Below are positions 25,880 to 34,119 of a stretch of DNA of 64,000 nucleotides, in pieces; the stretch's first letter is position 1; each line of letters starts with the position of its first letter. Under the pieces are notes generated by a model, which saw nothing but the letters and a program-made list of their open reading frames with translations, did no database searches and was not told the DNA's origin. Source of the stretch: Clostridium sp. (lineage in GTDB: Bacteria; Bacillota; Clostridia; Clostridiales; Clostridiaceae); the NCBI RefSeq assembly GCF_017888565.1, contig NZ_JAGHFX010000049.1:16129-80128 (forward strand), given 5' to 3'. Both the position numbers and the translations under genes were made by a program.

Positions 25880-26965
25880 ATGGACGATTATAAAGCAATG
25901 TATCACCAACTTAAGTCGGAGTACGAAAGATATCAGAAAATCACTGAAGAAAAAATACAAGAATTAAGTTCTGTAAATGTCCAGCATGAGAAAAATCTCG
26001 ATATGCTTTCGAATGTAATATTAATCAGTAACTATATCAATTCAAATTTAAGTAGTAAAAATATAATACCTATGATAAATGATATGATAATAGGAATTAT
26101 AGGTGTAACTCAATCTACAATATATTTGTTAGAAGACTCTAAATTTGTTATAAAGGCTACTAATGGCACACAAGATAGTATATCTCTTACAGAAGAATGT
26201 ATAAATTACATAAGTAAAAATAAGACATTTATTTTAAATTCACAAGAACCAATTGTAAAAGATGAATTAAATAATATATATATTCACTCAAGGATGGGAG
26301 TACCAATAAAAGTTGCTGAAAAATTTATAGGATATATTGTAGCTGACCATACCCATTATAATTTTTTATCAGAGTTTCATGAAATATTCCTAAGTTCAAT
26401 AGCAAGTCAAATTGCAATAGCTTTAGAAAATTCTATTCTATATAAAAAGATAGAAAGAGCAGCTAAATATGATGCATTGATAGGTATCTACAATAGAAAG
26501 ACTTTTTATGAAATTATAGAAGAAAGGTTATCTAATGGAGGCATAGATAAATATGCTATAGTAATGATTGATTTAGATAACTTTAAAAGAGTAAATGATA
26601 CTTTAGGGCATCAATTTGGTGATAAAGTTTTAATAGAAACTGCAAATTTAATTAGAAGTATGTTAAAGCCAAAAGATATAATTGCAAGATATGGTGGGGA
26701 AGAAATAATACTATATATAGATTGTAATAGTGATAATGAAGATATATATATAAGAATAGATAAAATAAGAAATTCAGTATCAAGTAATTTGGTTTCAAAT
26801 GAAAAGAATGAAAGAAGCATTACGGCAAGTTTTGGAGTAGGCTTTTATCCTAATGATGGGGATACCCTTGAAACTGTTATTAATTGTGCAGATAGATTCC
26901 TTTACAAGGCAAAGCACGCAGGAAAAAATAAAGTTATGAGTTCACATTTTTTAGATAAAAGATAG
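25880..26965 (+). CDS. GAF-GGDEF diguanylate cyclase
   Basis: A 361-residue soluble protein with a coiled-coil start (residues 1-40), a GAF sensor domain (about 45-190) and a GGDEF domain (about 200-361). The active-site loop reads YGGEEI (GGEEI at 272-276), which is active in many cyclases, and DLDNFKRVNDTLGHQFGD is the metal/GTP site, so it probably makes c-di-GMP. The RxxD product-inhibition site is not present (KPKD at that place). GGGAGGGAG precedes ATG 25880; the six extra codons upstream contain the RBS. Single gene between gerKC and a P-loop gene, ending in its own terminator. Confidence 0.9.
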   Translation: MDDYKAMYHQLKSEYERYQKITEEKIQELSSVNVQHEKNLDMLSNVILISNYINSNLSSKNIIPMINDMIIGIIGVTQSTIYLLEDSKFVIKATNGTQDSISLTEECINYISKNKTFILNSQEPIVKDELNNIYIHSRMGVPIKVAEKFIGYIVADHTHYNFLSEFHEIFLSSIASQIAIALENSILYKKIERAAKYDALIGIYNRKTFYEIIEERLSNGGIDKYAIVMIDLDNFKRVNDTLGHQFGDKVLIETANLIRSMLKPKDIIARYGGEEIILYIDCNSDNEDIYIRIDKIRNSVSSNLVSNEKNERSITASFGVGFYPNDGDTLETVINCADRFLYKAKHAGKNKVMSSHFLDKR

Positions 26966-27000
26966 AGATTAATGTATTTTCTCTATCTTTTATTATTTTT
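26957..27000 (+). terminator. Terminator of the diguanylate cyclase gene
   Basis: AAAAGATAGAG (26957-26967) pairs with CTCTATCTTTT (26981-26991), followed by a T-rich tail. The stem includes the stop codon. Confidence 0.87.
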
Positions 27001-27083
27001 TATATTATATTGTAAATATTTTCAAAGGTGTAGAATATATATAAATTAAGAGAATAAAAATTCTATAAAAGGAGTGGATTCCA

Positions 27084-27497
27084 ATGATTCAAGTTTTTTG
27101 CGCAAAGAGAGGGGCAGGTAAAACTAAAAGATTAATAGAACTTGCAAATGAACATTTAAGCAAAGCAAAAGGGGATTCAGTTTATATTGACGATGATGCT
27201 AGACGCATGATGCAACTTAAAGGTAAGATAAGATTTATAAATACTAATGAGCTTGGTGTAATGGATTGTGATAGCTTTTATGGATTACTTTGTGGAGTTA
27301 TATCTCAAAATTATGATGTTGAAAATATATATATAGATGCTTTATCAAGTATAGTTACTAAAAATATGTCTGAATCAACTAAACTGTTTGGAAAGTTAAA
27401 GGAATTCTCTCAAAGATTTAATTTAAATTTGTATATAAATTTAAATTGTGAATGTAATGATGAGCTACCAGATTTGATAAGGGAATATGTGGCTTAG
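27084..27497 (+). CDS. Small P-loop protein of unknown function
   Basis: A 137-residue protein starting MIQVFCAKRGAGKTKRLIEL, a clear Walker A-type loop (KRGAGKT). A Walker B-like NIYIDALSSI at about residue 95 follows. There is no recognised effector domain; the length suggests a minimal RecA/P-loop core. RBS AAGGAGTGG precedes ATG 27084. It is alone between two terminators. Homologs in clostridia are usually labelled ATP-binding or twitching-motility-like, but nothing here ties it to pili. I cannot assign a role. Confidence 0.78.
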   Translation: MIQVFCAKRGAGKTKRLIELANEHLSKAKGDSVYIDDDARRMMQLKGKIRFINTNELGVMDCDSFYGLLCGVISQNYDVENIYIDALSSIVTKNMSESTKLFGKLKEFSQRFNLNLYINLNCECNDELPDLIREYVA

Positions 27498-27823
27498 AGG
27501 AATAGGAAAAGTTAAAGAATTATGGAAATAACTCATGCAAGCTGAGTTATTAAAAATGAGAAATGAAAAAGAAAAGTAAGGGGAATAATGGGGGATGGTT
27601 CGGAAATTCTGAGTGGTTGAGAATTTAGAGAGTAGAAGTATAAATGGATAAAGATTGGTCTGGGAGTCTGGATTATGTGAATTACAAAGTTGTATGAATG
27701 AATATTATTTAAAATTTAAATTTACATTTTAAGTTCGAATTTTGAATAATGAATAAGAGAATTTTAGTTATAATTTGGATTAACAGAATTAATAATAATT
27801 AATTGTCGCAGATTTAGTAATGA

Positions 27824-27858
27824 GGGGTGATTCTAGTATATTGAATTACTCCTTTTTT
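27824..27858 (+). terminator. Terminator in the intergenic region before tyrS
   Basis: GGGGTGATTC (27824-27833) pairs fully with GAATTACTCC (27843-27852, two G-U pairs), with a 9-base loop and a T6 tail. Confidence 0.85.
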
Positions 27859-27901
27859 ATATTCTCAAAACATAACAATAGTATCATTAGTTGTTTTATT
27901 G

Positions 27902-27930
27902 TTGATAATATTTTAATAAAAAGATATACT
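27902..27930 (+). promoter_or_regulatory. tyrS promoter
   Basis: TTGATA (27902-27907), 17-base spacer, TATACT (27925-27930), located after the terminator and about 35 bases before ATG 27964. This gives a very short leader and leaves no room for a T-box. Confidence 0.72.
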
Positions 27931-27963
27931 ATAATAAGTAAAATAAATAGGAGGTTACGTAGA

Positions 27964-29184
27964 ATGGCTAATGTTTTAGACGAGTTATTAGATCGTGGAT
28001 ACATAAAGCAATTTACTCATGAGGATGAAACTAGAGAATTGCTAGAAAAGGAGAAAATAACTTTTTATATAGGCTTTGATCCAACAGCAGATAGTTTACA
28101 TGTTGGACATTTCATTGCGTTAATGTTCATGGCACATATGCAAAAAGCAGGACATAGACCAATAGCACTTCTTGGTGGTGGAACAGCAATGGTAGGAGAT
28201 CCATCAGGAAAAACTGATATGAGAACAATGCTTACAAAAGAGCAAATTCAACATAATGTTGATTCAATAAAAAAGCAAATGGAGAGATTTATAGATTTCT
28301 CTGATGATAAAGCAATATTAGTTAATAATGCAGATTGGCTATTAAACTTAAATTATGTAGATTTCTTAAGAGAAGTTGGAGTTCATTTTTCTGTAAATAG
28401 AATGCTTACAGCTGAATGCTTTAAACAAAGGTTAGAAAAGGGACTTTCTTTCTTAGAGTTTAATTATATGTTAATGCAAGGATATGACTTCTACGTATTA
28501 AATCAAAAGTATGGTTGCAAAATGCAATTAGGCGGAGATGACCAATGGTCAAATATGATTGCTGGTGTTGAATTAGTTAGAAGAAAGGCTCAAGGTCAAT
28601 CAATGGCAATGACTTGTTCTTTATTAACTAATAGCCAAGGACAAAAGATGGGAAAAACAGTAGGGGGAGCTTTATGGCTTGATCCAGAAAAAACTTCACC
28701 ATTTGACTTTTATCAATACTGGAGAAATGTAGACGATGCAGATGTAGAAAAATGTTTATCATTATTAACATTTGTTCCAATGGATGAAGTTAGAGCAATA
28801 TGTTCTGTAGAAGGAGCAGCTATAAATGAAGCTAAAAAGCGTCTTGCTTTTGAAGTTACAAAGCTAGTTCATGGAGAAGAAGAAGCAACTAAAGCTAAAA
28901 GTGCAGCAGAAGCTTTATTCTCAGGTGGAGTTGATATGAGTAATGTTCCTACAGTAACTATAAGTAAGGAAAAGTTAGGATCAACTATTTTAGATATAAT
29001 GGCTGAAAATAAAATAGTTCCATCTAAAGCAGAAGGAAGAAGATTAATTCAACAAGGTGGCTTATCTTTAAATGGAGAAAAAGTAACTGAAGTTACTAGA
29101 ACTTTAGAGGAATCAGATTTAGAAGATGGTTCAGCATTACTTAAAAGAGGAAAGAAAAACTATAATAAAATAGTTGTAGAATAG
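27964..29184 (+). CDS. tyrS: Tyrosyl-tRNA synthetase
   Basis: A 406-residue class I synthetase that charges tRNA-Tyr. [14 protein letters not shown] holds the HIGH-equivalent [12 protein letters not shown] and GGDDQWSNM bind tyrosine, and GQKMGKT is the KMSKS loop. The C-terminal ~70 residues are an S4 RNA-binding domain ([20 protein letters not shown]). Start ATG 27964 follows AGGAGGT by eight bases; the frame is open 48 codons further upstream, but that part crosses a terminator and the promoter. Monocistronic with a strong terminator. Confidence 0.97.
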   Translation: MANVLDELLDRGYIKQFTHEDETRELLEKEKITFYIGFDPTADSLHVGHFIALMFMAHMQKAGHRPIALLGGGTAMVGDPSGKTDMRTMLTKEQIQHNVDSIKKQMERFIDFSDDKAILVNNADWLLNLNYVDFLREVGVHFSVNRMLTAECFKQRLEKGLSFLEFNYMLMQGYDFYVLNQKYGCKMQLGGDDQWSNMIAGVELVRRKAQGQSMAMTCSLLTNSQGQKMGKTVGGALWLDPEKTSPFDFYQYWRNVDDADVEKCLSLLTFVPMDEVRAICSVEGAAINEAKKRLAFEVTKLVHGEEEATKAKSAAEALFSGGVDMSNVPTVTISKEKLGSTILDIMAENKIVPSKAEGRRLIQQGGLSLNGEKVTEVTRTLEESDLEDGSALLKRGKKNYNKIVVE

Positions 29185-29232
29185 AAATTCAACAGTTGTA
29201 GAATAAATTTTAGAAATTTATAATGAAAATAA

Positions 29233-29273
29233 AAAAAAAGAAATTCAGAGATTTTATCTGAATTTCTTTTTTA
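29233..29273 (+). terminator. Terminator after tyrS
   Basis: AAAAGAAATTCAGA pairs with TCTGAATTTCTTTT around a 7-base loop, with T residues following. Confidence 0.88.
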
Positions 29274-29345
29274 CTATGTTTCTAATTTGGAATTATATAA
29301 TCATAGATAGAGTTTATTTGAAAATTAAGCATTACTTATACTAGC

Positions 29346-30788
29346 TTAACTTTTATTGTCTAATGGTAAAGTAATATTTACTTTTATTTCATTACCATTA
29401 ACTATGCTGATTGAACCATTATGATCTTTAATGATTTCGTTACATAGATACAATCCTAAGCCTGTACTATATTCATCATCAGAAAACTTTGACTTTGTAA
29501 ATGGTTCAAAAATATGATTGTAAACATCTTCTGGTATGGGATTTTCAACGATGTTAGTAATCTCTATATTATATTTATCACCAGAAGTATAGGAGCTTAC
29601 AGTAATTATAGAATCTTTGCTAGAATATTTTATTGCATTATCTAATACATTAATTAAAACTTCTTTTATTTTATTTGGTTTAAAGTGTACTGTTTCTTTT
29701 GATATGGTTGAGTTTATTTTTAAAGTATATTTTTCAGCTTTAATACTTAAATCAGTAATTGTTTGATTAATAATCTCAGAAATTTCTATATCTTCATAAG
29801 TATCTTTTATAGAGGATAATCCTTTTGAAATTTTTATTATTTCAAGTACTAATGTATTTAATCTTTCACTTTCTGAGTGTATTCTATCAATAGCTCGATA
29901 TTTAAATTCTTCATCATCTACAACATTTTCTAAAATCATTTCTGAATATCCAATAATTGAAGTCAAAGGTGTTTTAAGTTCATGAGTAACAGTATCAAAA
30001 AATATTTTCCTGCTTAAAGCTAATTTTTCAACCTTTTCTTTTTCTTTTTCAATATCTAAAATTTGATCTTGAATTTTAGATTTCATATTAATAAACTCTC
30101 TAGATAATATAGATATTTCATCATTTTCTTTTGCATTGACATCTATATTTATATCATAATTTCCTACACTTAATTCTTTTGAGGCTGAAGTTAATTTTTC
30201 TATGGGATTAACTATTTTATTTGTTAATCTATAAGAAATAGCAAATATAAAAATAATAAGTGATATTTCAATTAGAGTTAATATGCTTGTAGCTTTCATA
30301 TAATCTGAATAAAGATAAGTATAGTCTTTAGTTAAATTGATTATTCCAATATAAGATTCATTAATTATTATTGGATAAGAAAGCATTCCAATAAGAGTGT
30401 TATTATTATATTTTATATCAACAATAGTTTTACCAGATTTAATATTAGAAAGATTTTCAGTAAATTCAATATTAGCTTTTTCTAAATTAGAAGCAAGTAC
30501 ATTACCATCTATATCGCATATTTGAAGCTTGCTATCATAGTTAATAGAAATATATTCTATCAAATATTTACTTTCTTGAGATAAGGCTTTATCTTTATAG
30601 AGATAATTTCTTACTGACAATGTATATTTAACAGATTCACGAGTACTTTTCATTATTTCTTTTAAAGAAGAAGTAACTGTGCTTTCCATATTGTTTTTTA
30701 ATATTTTTCGAACAGATATATTTAATGAAATACCTAATAAAACAATTGTCAGAGTAATAATTAAAGTGAATTTAAATTTAATTTTCAT
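29346..30788 (-). CDS. Membrane sensor histidine kinase
   Basis: A 480-residue kinase. Span 1 is at residues 6-24, an extracellular sensor region (about 30-165) follows, span 2 is at 168-188, then HAMP (190-245), a coiled coil, HisKA with the phosphorylated His at about 269 (FFDTVTHELKTPLTS), and HATPase_c with N-box LDNAIKYS and G-box STGLGLYLC. It begins two bases after the response regulator, so both are one transcript. The signal is unknown; the adjacent lipoprotein pair is a possible target or input. Confidence 0.93.
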   Translation of the reverse strand: MKIKFKFTLIITLTIVLLGISLNISVRKILKNNMESTVTSSLKEIMKSTRESVKYTLSVRNYLYKDKALSQESKYLIEYISINYDSKLQICDIDGNVLASNLEKANIEFTENLSNIKSGKTIVDIKYNNNTLIGMLSYPIIINESYIGIINLTKDYTYLYSDYMKATSILTLIEISLIIFIFAISYRLTNKIVNPIEKLTSASKELSVGNYDINIDVNAKENDEISILSREFINMKSKIQDQILDIEKEKEKVEKLALSRKIFFDTVTHELKTPLTSIIGYSEMILENVVDDEEFKYRAIDRIHSESERLNTLVLEIIKISKGLSSIKDTYEDIEISEIINQTITDLSIKAEKYTLKINSTISKETVHFKPNKIKEVLINVLDNAIKYSSKDSIITVSSYTSGDKYNIEITNIVENPIPEDVYNHIFEPFTKSKFSDDEYSTGLGLYLCNEIIKDHNGSISIVNGNEIKVNITLPLDNKS

Positions 30789-30790
30789 AT

Positions 30791-31474
30791 TTACCTCATC
30801 ATATATCCAACACCAAAGACTGTTTCAATTACTGATGGTTGTCCATTCGTATCAAGTTTGCTTCTAATCCTTCTTATATGAATATCTATAGTTCTTATGT
30901 CACCATCATAAGAAAGCTCCCAAATATTATCTATAAGTTGTTCTCTAGAAAAAACTTTATTTCTGTTTTGAACAAAGAATTCAAGAAGCTCATATTCTTT
31001 CGGTTTCAATTGAATAACTTCATCATTTTTTAAAACAGTTCTGTTATTAAAATTAATCTTTATATTTGAATTTATCTTAATGAAATTTTTATTATCTTTA
31101 GAAGAAGACTTTTCAATACGTCTAAATACAGCCTTTATTCTGCTTGTAACTTCTTTTATATGGAATGGTTTAGTAATATAATCATCAGCTCCAAGTTCAA
31201 GGCCAAGAACTTTATCAAATACATCATTTTTAGCAGTAAGAATTATAATAGGAATAGTATATTTAGAGTTTATATCTTTACAAAAGTCAAAACCACTTCC
31301 ATCAGGCAAGTTTAAATCTAATAAAATTAAATCTGGTAAAGTGGTATTTAAAAAATCATTAGCCTCTTTTAGAGAAAAAACACTATGAGGTAAATAGCTT
31401 TCAGCTTTCAAAGTATGGAATAGTATATCATTTATAGATTTATCATCTTCAATAATAAGCACTTGAGCATTCAT
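30791..31474 (-). CDS. OmpR/PhoB family response regulator
   Basis: A 227-residue regulator. The receiver domain has the acidic pair EDD (9-11), phospho-acceptor Asp53 (LILLDLNLPDGSG) and the switch Lys (YITKPFH). The C-terminal winged helix has KPKEYELLEFFVQNRNKVFSREQLI and ends DIHIRRIRSKLD...GVGYM, which is classic OmpR. RBS AAGGAGAA precedes the ATG. It is upstream of and nearly abuts its kinase. Likely targets are itself and the neighbouring surface lipoprotein genes, though a MITE-like repeat lies between. Confidence 0.95.
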   Translation of the reverse strand: MNAQVLIIEDDKSINDILFHTLKAESYLPHSVFSLKEANDFLNTTLPDLILLDLNLPDGSGFDFCKDINSKYTIPIIILTAKNDVFDKVLGLELGADDYITKPFHIKEVTSRIKAVFRRIEKSSSKDNKNFIKINSNIKINFNNRTVLKNDEVIQLKPKEYELLEFFVQNRNKVFSREQLIDNIWELSYDGDIRTIDIHIRRIRSKLDTNGQPSVIETVFGVGYMMR

Positions 31475-31561
31475 TACATATTCTCCTTAATATGGATATT
31501 ATAATTTAATTATATTAAATATATTTTAAATAATAAATAGAAGTATAAAACTATTAGTTGT

Positions 31562-31732
31562 AAATTGCGAAGCAATTTATTAATGAAAGAATGAAAGAAT
31601 TAAGGGTGTTTTGCTACGCAAAACTTAAACTATAGGTGCCAAGCACTTTCTATTCAAAAATCCTGTAAGGTTTTTACCTTAATTTTTCATTCCTTCATTT
31701 TTTCATTTTTTAATTATTTTGCTTCGCAAAAT
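31562..31732. repeat. MITE-like element with GCGAAGC palindromic ends
   Basis: A ~170-base non-coding element. Its ends are palindromes AAATTGC-GAA-GCAATTT (31562-31578) and ATTTTGC-TTC-GCAAAAT (31716-31732). Next to them are imperfect inverted arms built from AATGAA-type repeats (AATGAAAGAATGAAAG on the left; the complement of CATTCCTTCATTTTTTCATT on the right). The centre has a third palindrome GTTTTGC-TAC-GCAAAAC (31608-31624). It ends five bases from the stop codon of the lipoprotein gene, between it and the two-component system. Confidence 0.72.
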
Positions 31733-31736
31733 ATAA

Positions 31737-32816
31737 CTAAGGTGTATATTGTCTGTAGATTGAGTAAGCAACTCCATTTTTTAGTTCTATCCAACATAGG
31801 GTTTCTCTATGAGTTATAGGTTTTCCATCACTTATATCTAAATCTCCTATATCCATAGGATTTCTTAAATCAATATAATTTATAAAATCATTAAATGAAG
31901 CTTTTTCATTTATAGAAGAATTTTCTGGTGGAGGCACATTATATCCTAAAGCTAGAAAATCGTGATTTAATAATTGGAAGCTGCAATTACTTGATATCTC
32001 ATAGGTGGTTAATTTACTATTATTATTTCTTATATAATAACCATCTGGAACATAAGGCTCTCCATTTTCTTGATAAGCAATTTTTTCGTTATCTTTTAAT
32101 GCTTCTCTTAAAGCAATTTCATTTCCAAAGTAAAATTCAACTAAGTCAACATCTATATAGGTTTTTCCATCAATAGTATAGATATTATTGATACATCCAA
32201 TTTGTTTATCATAAACATTTTCTAAAACTGTTAAAGTAAATTCTACTTGTCTTCCATACTCTTCGTTAATACCATAATAAGTGAAAGTGCCAGCAGTAGT
32301 AGTATCAACATTTGATACGTTCCATGTTAAAGGAAGTAAAAGTGAAATTCCATTTATATCAGTAGTTACACTTCCAGGAAGATTATATTCTGACTCTTGG
32401 TAAACAGAATCTGTAAGCTTAATTATTTCAAATTTAGATGATATTTCTTTAGCTATTGTTTTCATGTTTTCAGTATCAACATTATTAGCTAAAGCAGATT
32501 TTATTATAAAGTAAGCATCATCAAGTTTATTTGAATCAATATAAATATCTTTAATTTCTAAATATAAATCTTTATTAGATTTATCTAAAGAAATTGCTTT
32601 ATTAAAATAAGCTTTTGCTTCATCATATTTATTATCAGCAAGAAGTTTTTTAGCATTAGTAATAGCTTCATCAACTTCATTTTCTTCTACTAAAATTTCA
32701 CTTTGAGTATCATTAGAAACTGTTACCTTTTTTGTTGTGTCTGTACAAGAAAAGAGTGAAGTGCTTAGCATTAAAAAAATTGGGATAATAGCTAGTTTTA
32801 TAAATCTTTTATTCAC
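31737..32816 (-). CDS. TPR/Ig-like lipoprotein (paralog 1)
   Basis: A 359-residue lipoprotein: signal peptide with lipobox SLFSC (lipid Cys 24). A TPR-like helical part (about 50-135: YDEAKAYFNKAISLDKSNKDLYLEI) comes next, then an Ig-like Big_4-type domain (about 145-205: LPLTWNVSNVDTTTAGTFTY). A C-terminal domain follows with NNIYTIDGKTYIDVDLVEFY and GYYIRNNNSKLTTYEIS. It starts with GTG at 32816 behind AAGGAGAC. It has the same layout as the next upstream gene, 21 bases away, so the two form a tandem duplicate operon. It should sit on the outer face of the membrane; function unknown. Confidence 0.8.
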   Translation of the reverse strand: MNKRFIKLAIIPIFLMLSTSLFSCTDTTKKVTVSNDTQSEILVEENEVDEAITNAKKLLADNKYDEAKAYFNKAISLDKSNKDLYLEIKDIYIDSNKLDDAYFIIKSALANNVDTENMKTIAKEISSKFEIIKLTDSVYQESEYNLPGSVTTDINGISLLLPLTWNVSNVDTTTAGTFTYYGINEEYGRQVEFTLTVLENVYDKQIGCINNIYTIDGKTYIDVDLVEFYFGNEIALREALKDNEKIAYQENGEPYVPDGYYIRNNNSKLTTYEISSNCSFQLLNHDFLALGYNVPPPENSSINEKASFNDFINYIDLRNPMDIGDLDISDGKPITHRETLCWIELKNGVAYSIYRQYTP

Positions 32817-32837
32817 TGTAAAGTCTCCTTTTTAAAT

Positions 32838-33908
32838 TTATAAATATTTTCTAGATATAGAGTATACATTGTTATTTTTGCTTTCAATCCAACATAAAGT
32901 TGTTCTATGAGTTGTTATTTTCTCACCCAATTTTTGATTATTATCTAGGTACATCTTATTCATCATATCAATATAATTTTTGAAGGTTTCATAAGGAACT
33001 GTATTGAGTTCAGGAAGCTTTGACTCACTGTCATAACCCAAGGCAAATAAATCGATAAAATATAGCTGGAATATACAATCTTTTGAAACTTCGTAAGTAG
33101 TTATAGTGCTATTATTATTTCTTATATAATAACCAAATGGAAGAAAGTATTCTCCTTTTTCTTCATCATATGCTGCCATATTATCTTTTTTAGATTCAGT
33201 CAAAGATTCGTCCAAACCTTCATATAATTCAACTAAATCAACATCGATATAAGTCTTTCCATCAATAGTATATATATTATTAATAGACCCAATTTGCTTA
33301 TCATAAACATTTTCCATAACTGTAATTTCCATATTTACTTTTCTACCATAATCCTCATTAAAGCCTTCATAAATAAATGTCCCTGCAGTTGATGAATCAA
33401 CTACTTGATTATCCCAAGTTACAGGAAGCGATATAGATTCACCTGAAATTACAGCTTTGACTTCATTTGGTAAGGTATAACTAGTATCTTGATATATGGA
33501 TAGGTTCATGTTAATAGATTCAAATTTAGATGAAATATCCTTTAAAATTAATTTCATATTTTCAATATCTATATTATTTGTTAAAGCTGTTTTTATAATG
33601 AAATAGGCATCATCAAATCTATTAAAAGACAAATATATGTCCTTAATTTTTAAATAAATATCTTTATTACTTTTGTCTAATGATAAGGCCTTATTAAAGT
33701 ATTCCTTAGCTTCATTAAAATTATTTTCAGTAAGATATTTCTCACCAGTTTTTATTGCCTCATTTATTTCATTTTCTTCAGAAGAAATTTCATTTTTAGT
33801 ATCTTCCGAGATAGTTATTTTCTTTGAAGTGTTTTGGCAAGATACAAATGTTGATGATACAGTAATAATGGATATAATAATTATCTTTGAAAAAAGTTTT
33901 TTATTCAT
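32838..33908 (-). CDS. TPR/Ig-like lipoprotein (paralog 2)
   Basis: A 356-residue lipoprotein with the same domain order as its downstream neighbour: lipobox TFVSC (Cys 24), TPR-like repeats (FNEAKEYFNKALSLDKSNKDIYLKI), Ig-like domain (SLPVTWDNQVVDSSTAGTF) and the IDGKTYIDVDLVELY/GYYIRNNNSTITTYEVS domain. The two copies are nearly identical in the C-terminal domain core but differ in acidic loop segments, so the duplication is not recent. ATG 33908 follows GGAGGTTAAA. It is the first gene of the pair, so its promoter must lie in 33909-34090. Confidence 0.8.
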   Translation of the reverse strand: MNKKLFSKIIIISIITVSSTFVSCQNTSKKITISEDTKNEISSEENEINEAIKTGEKYLTENNFNEAKEYFNKALSLDKSNKDIYLKIKDIYLSFNRFDDAYFIIKTALTNNIDIENMKLILKDISSKFESINMNLSIYQDTSYTLPNEVKAVISGESISLPVTWDNQVVDSSTAGTFIYEGFNEDYGRKVNMEITVMENVYDKQIGSINNIYTIDGKTYIDVDLVELYEGLDESLTESKKDNMAAYDEEKGEYFLPFGYYIRNNNSTITTYEVSKDCIFQLYFIDLFALGYDSESKLPELNTVPYETFKNYIDMMNKMYLDNNQKLGEKITTHRTTLCWIESKNNNVYSISRKYL

Positions 33909-33932
33909 TTTTAACCTCCAGTTAAATTCTAT

Positions 33933-34119
33933 ATTTATATCATATAAGGAAGAAATTTCTAAAGATTATATAGTTATTTCTAAAATATTTCCAAATGAAA
34001 ATTATTTTGATAATAGAGTTTCTAAAGTTATATATGCTAAGGTGTTAGATAAAGTATTCGACATTATAAATAATATAGATGTATATGAGGTGAAGATATG
34101 CCAGGAGTTTTTAATGTAG
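33933..34119 (+). pseudogene. Possible 5'-truncated gene end
   Basis: A plus-strand frame without start codon or RBS reads as plausible protein (YIVISKIFPNENYF, VIYAKVLDKVFDIINNIDVY) and stops at 34119, overlapping the FliK-like gene start by 22 bases. It faces the lipoprotein promoter on the other strand. It may be the tail of a gene whose 5' part was lost when the lipoprotein pair arrived. Alternatively it is chance. Confidence 0.3.

Larger units (their letters stand above)
27498..27963. other. Long leader region before tyrS with hairpin and terminator
   Basis: About 470 bases without a credible gene. It contains a perfect hairpin AATAACTCA/TGAGTTATT (27527-27551) and an unusually G-rich plus strand at 27570-27690. 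A strong terminator at 27824-27858 is followed by the tyrS promoter at 27902-27930. I looked for T-box motifs (TGGnACCGCG, AGTA/GA-rich stem I) because tyrS genes often have one, and did not find them. A small RNA ending at the terminator is possible. Confidence 0.45.

Noticed and set aside
27498..27963. T-box riboswitch before tyrS
   Set aside because: A terminator is present but no TGGnACCGCG antiterminator or stem I motifs, and a good promoter lies after the terminator.
27820..27963. 48-codon N-terminal extension of TyrS
   Set aside because: The extension runs through a terminator and the promoter; the RBS is at 27949-27955 before ATG 27964.
33673..33932. Plus-strand ORF opposite the lipoprotein gene
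   Set aside because: Antisense shadow of the second lipoprotein gene; only the part beyond its start codon (33933-34119) has any claim.
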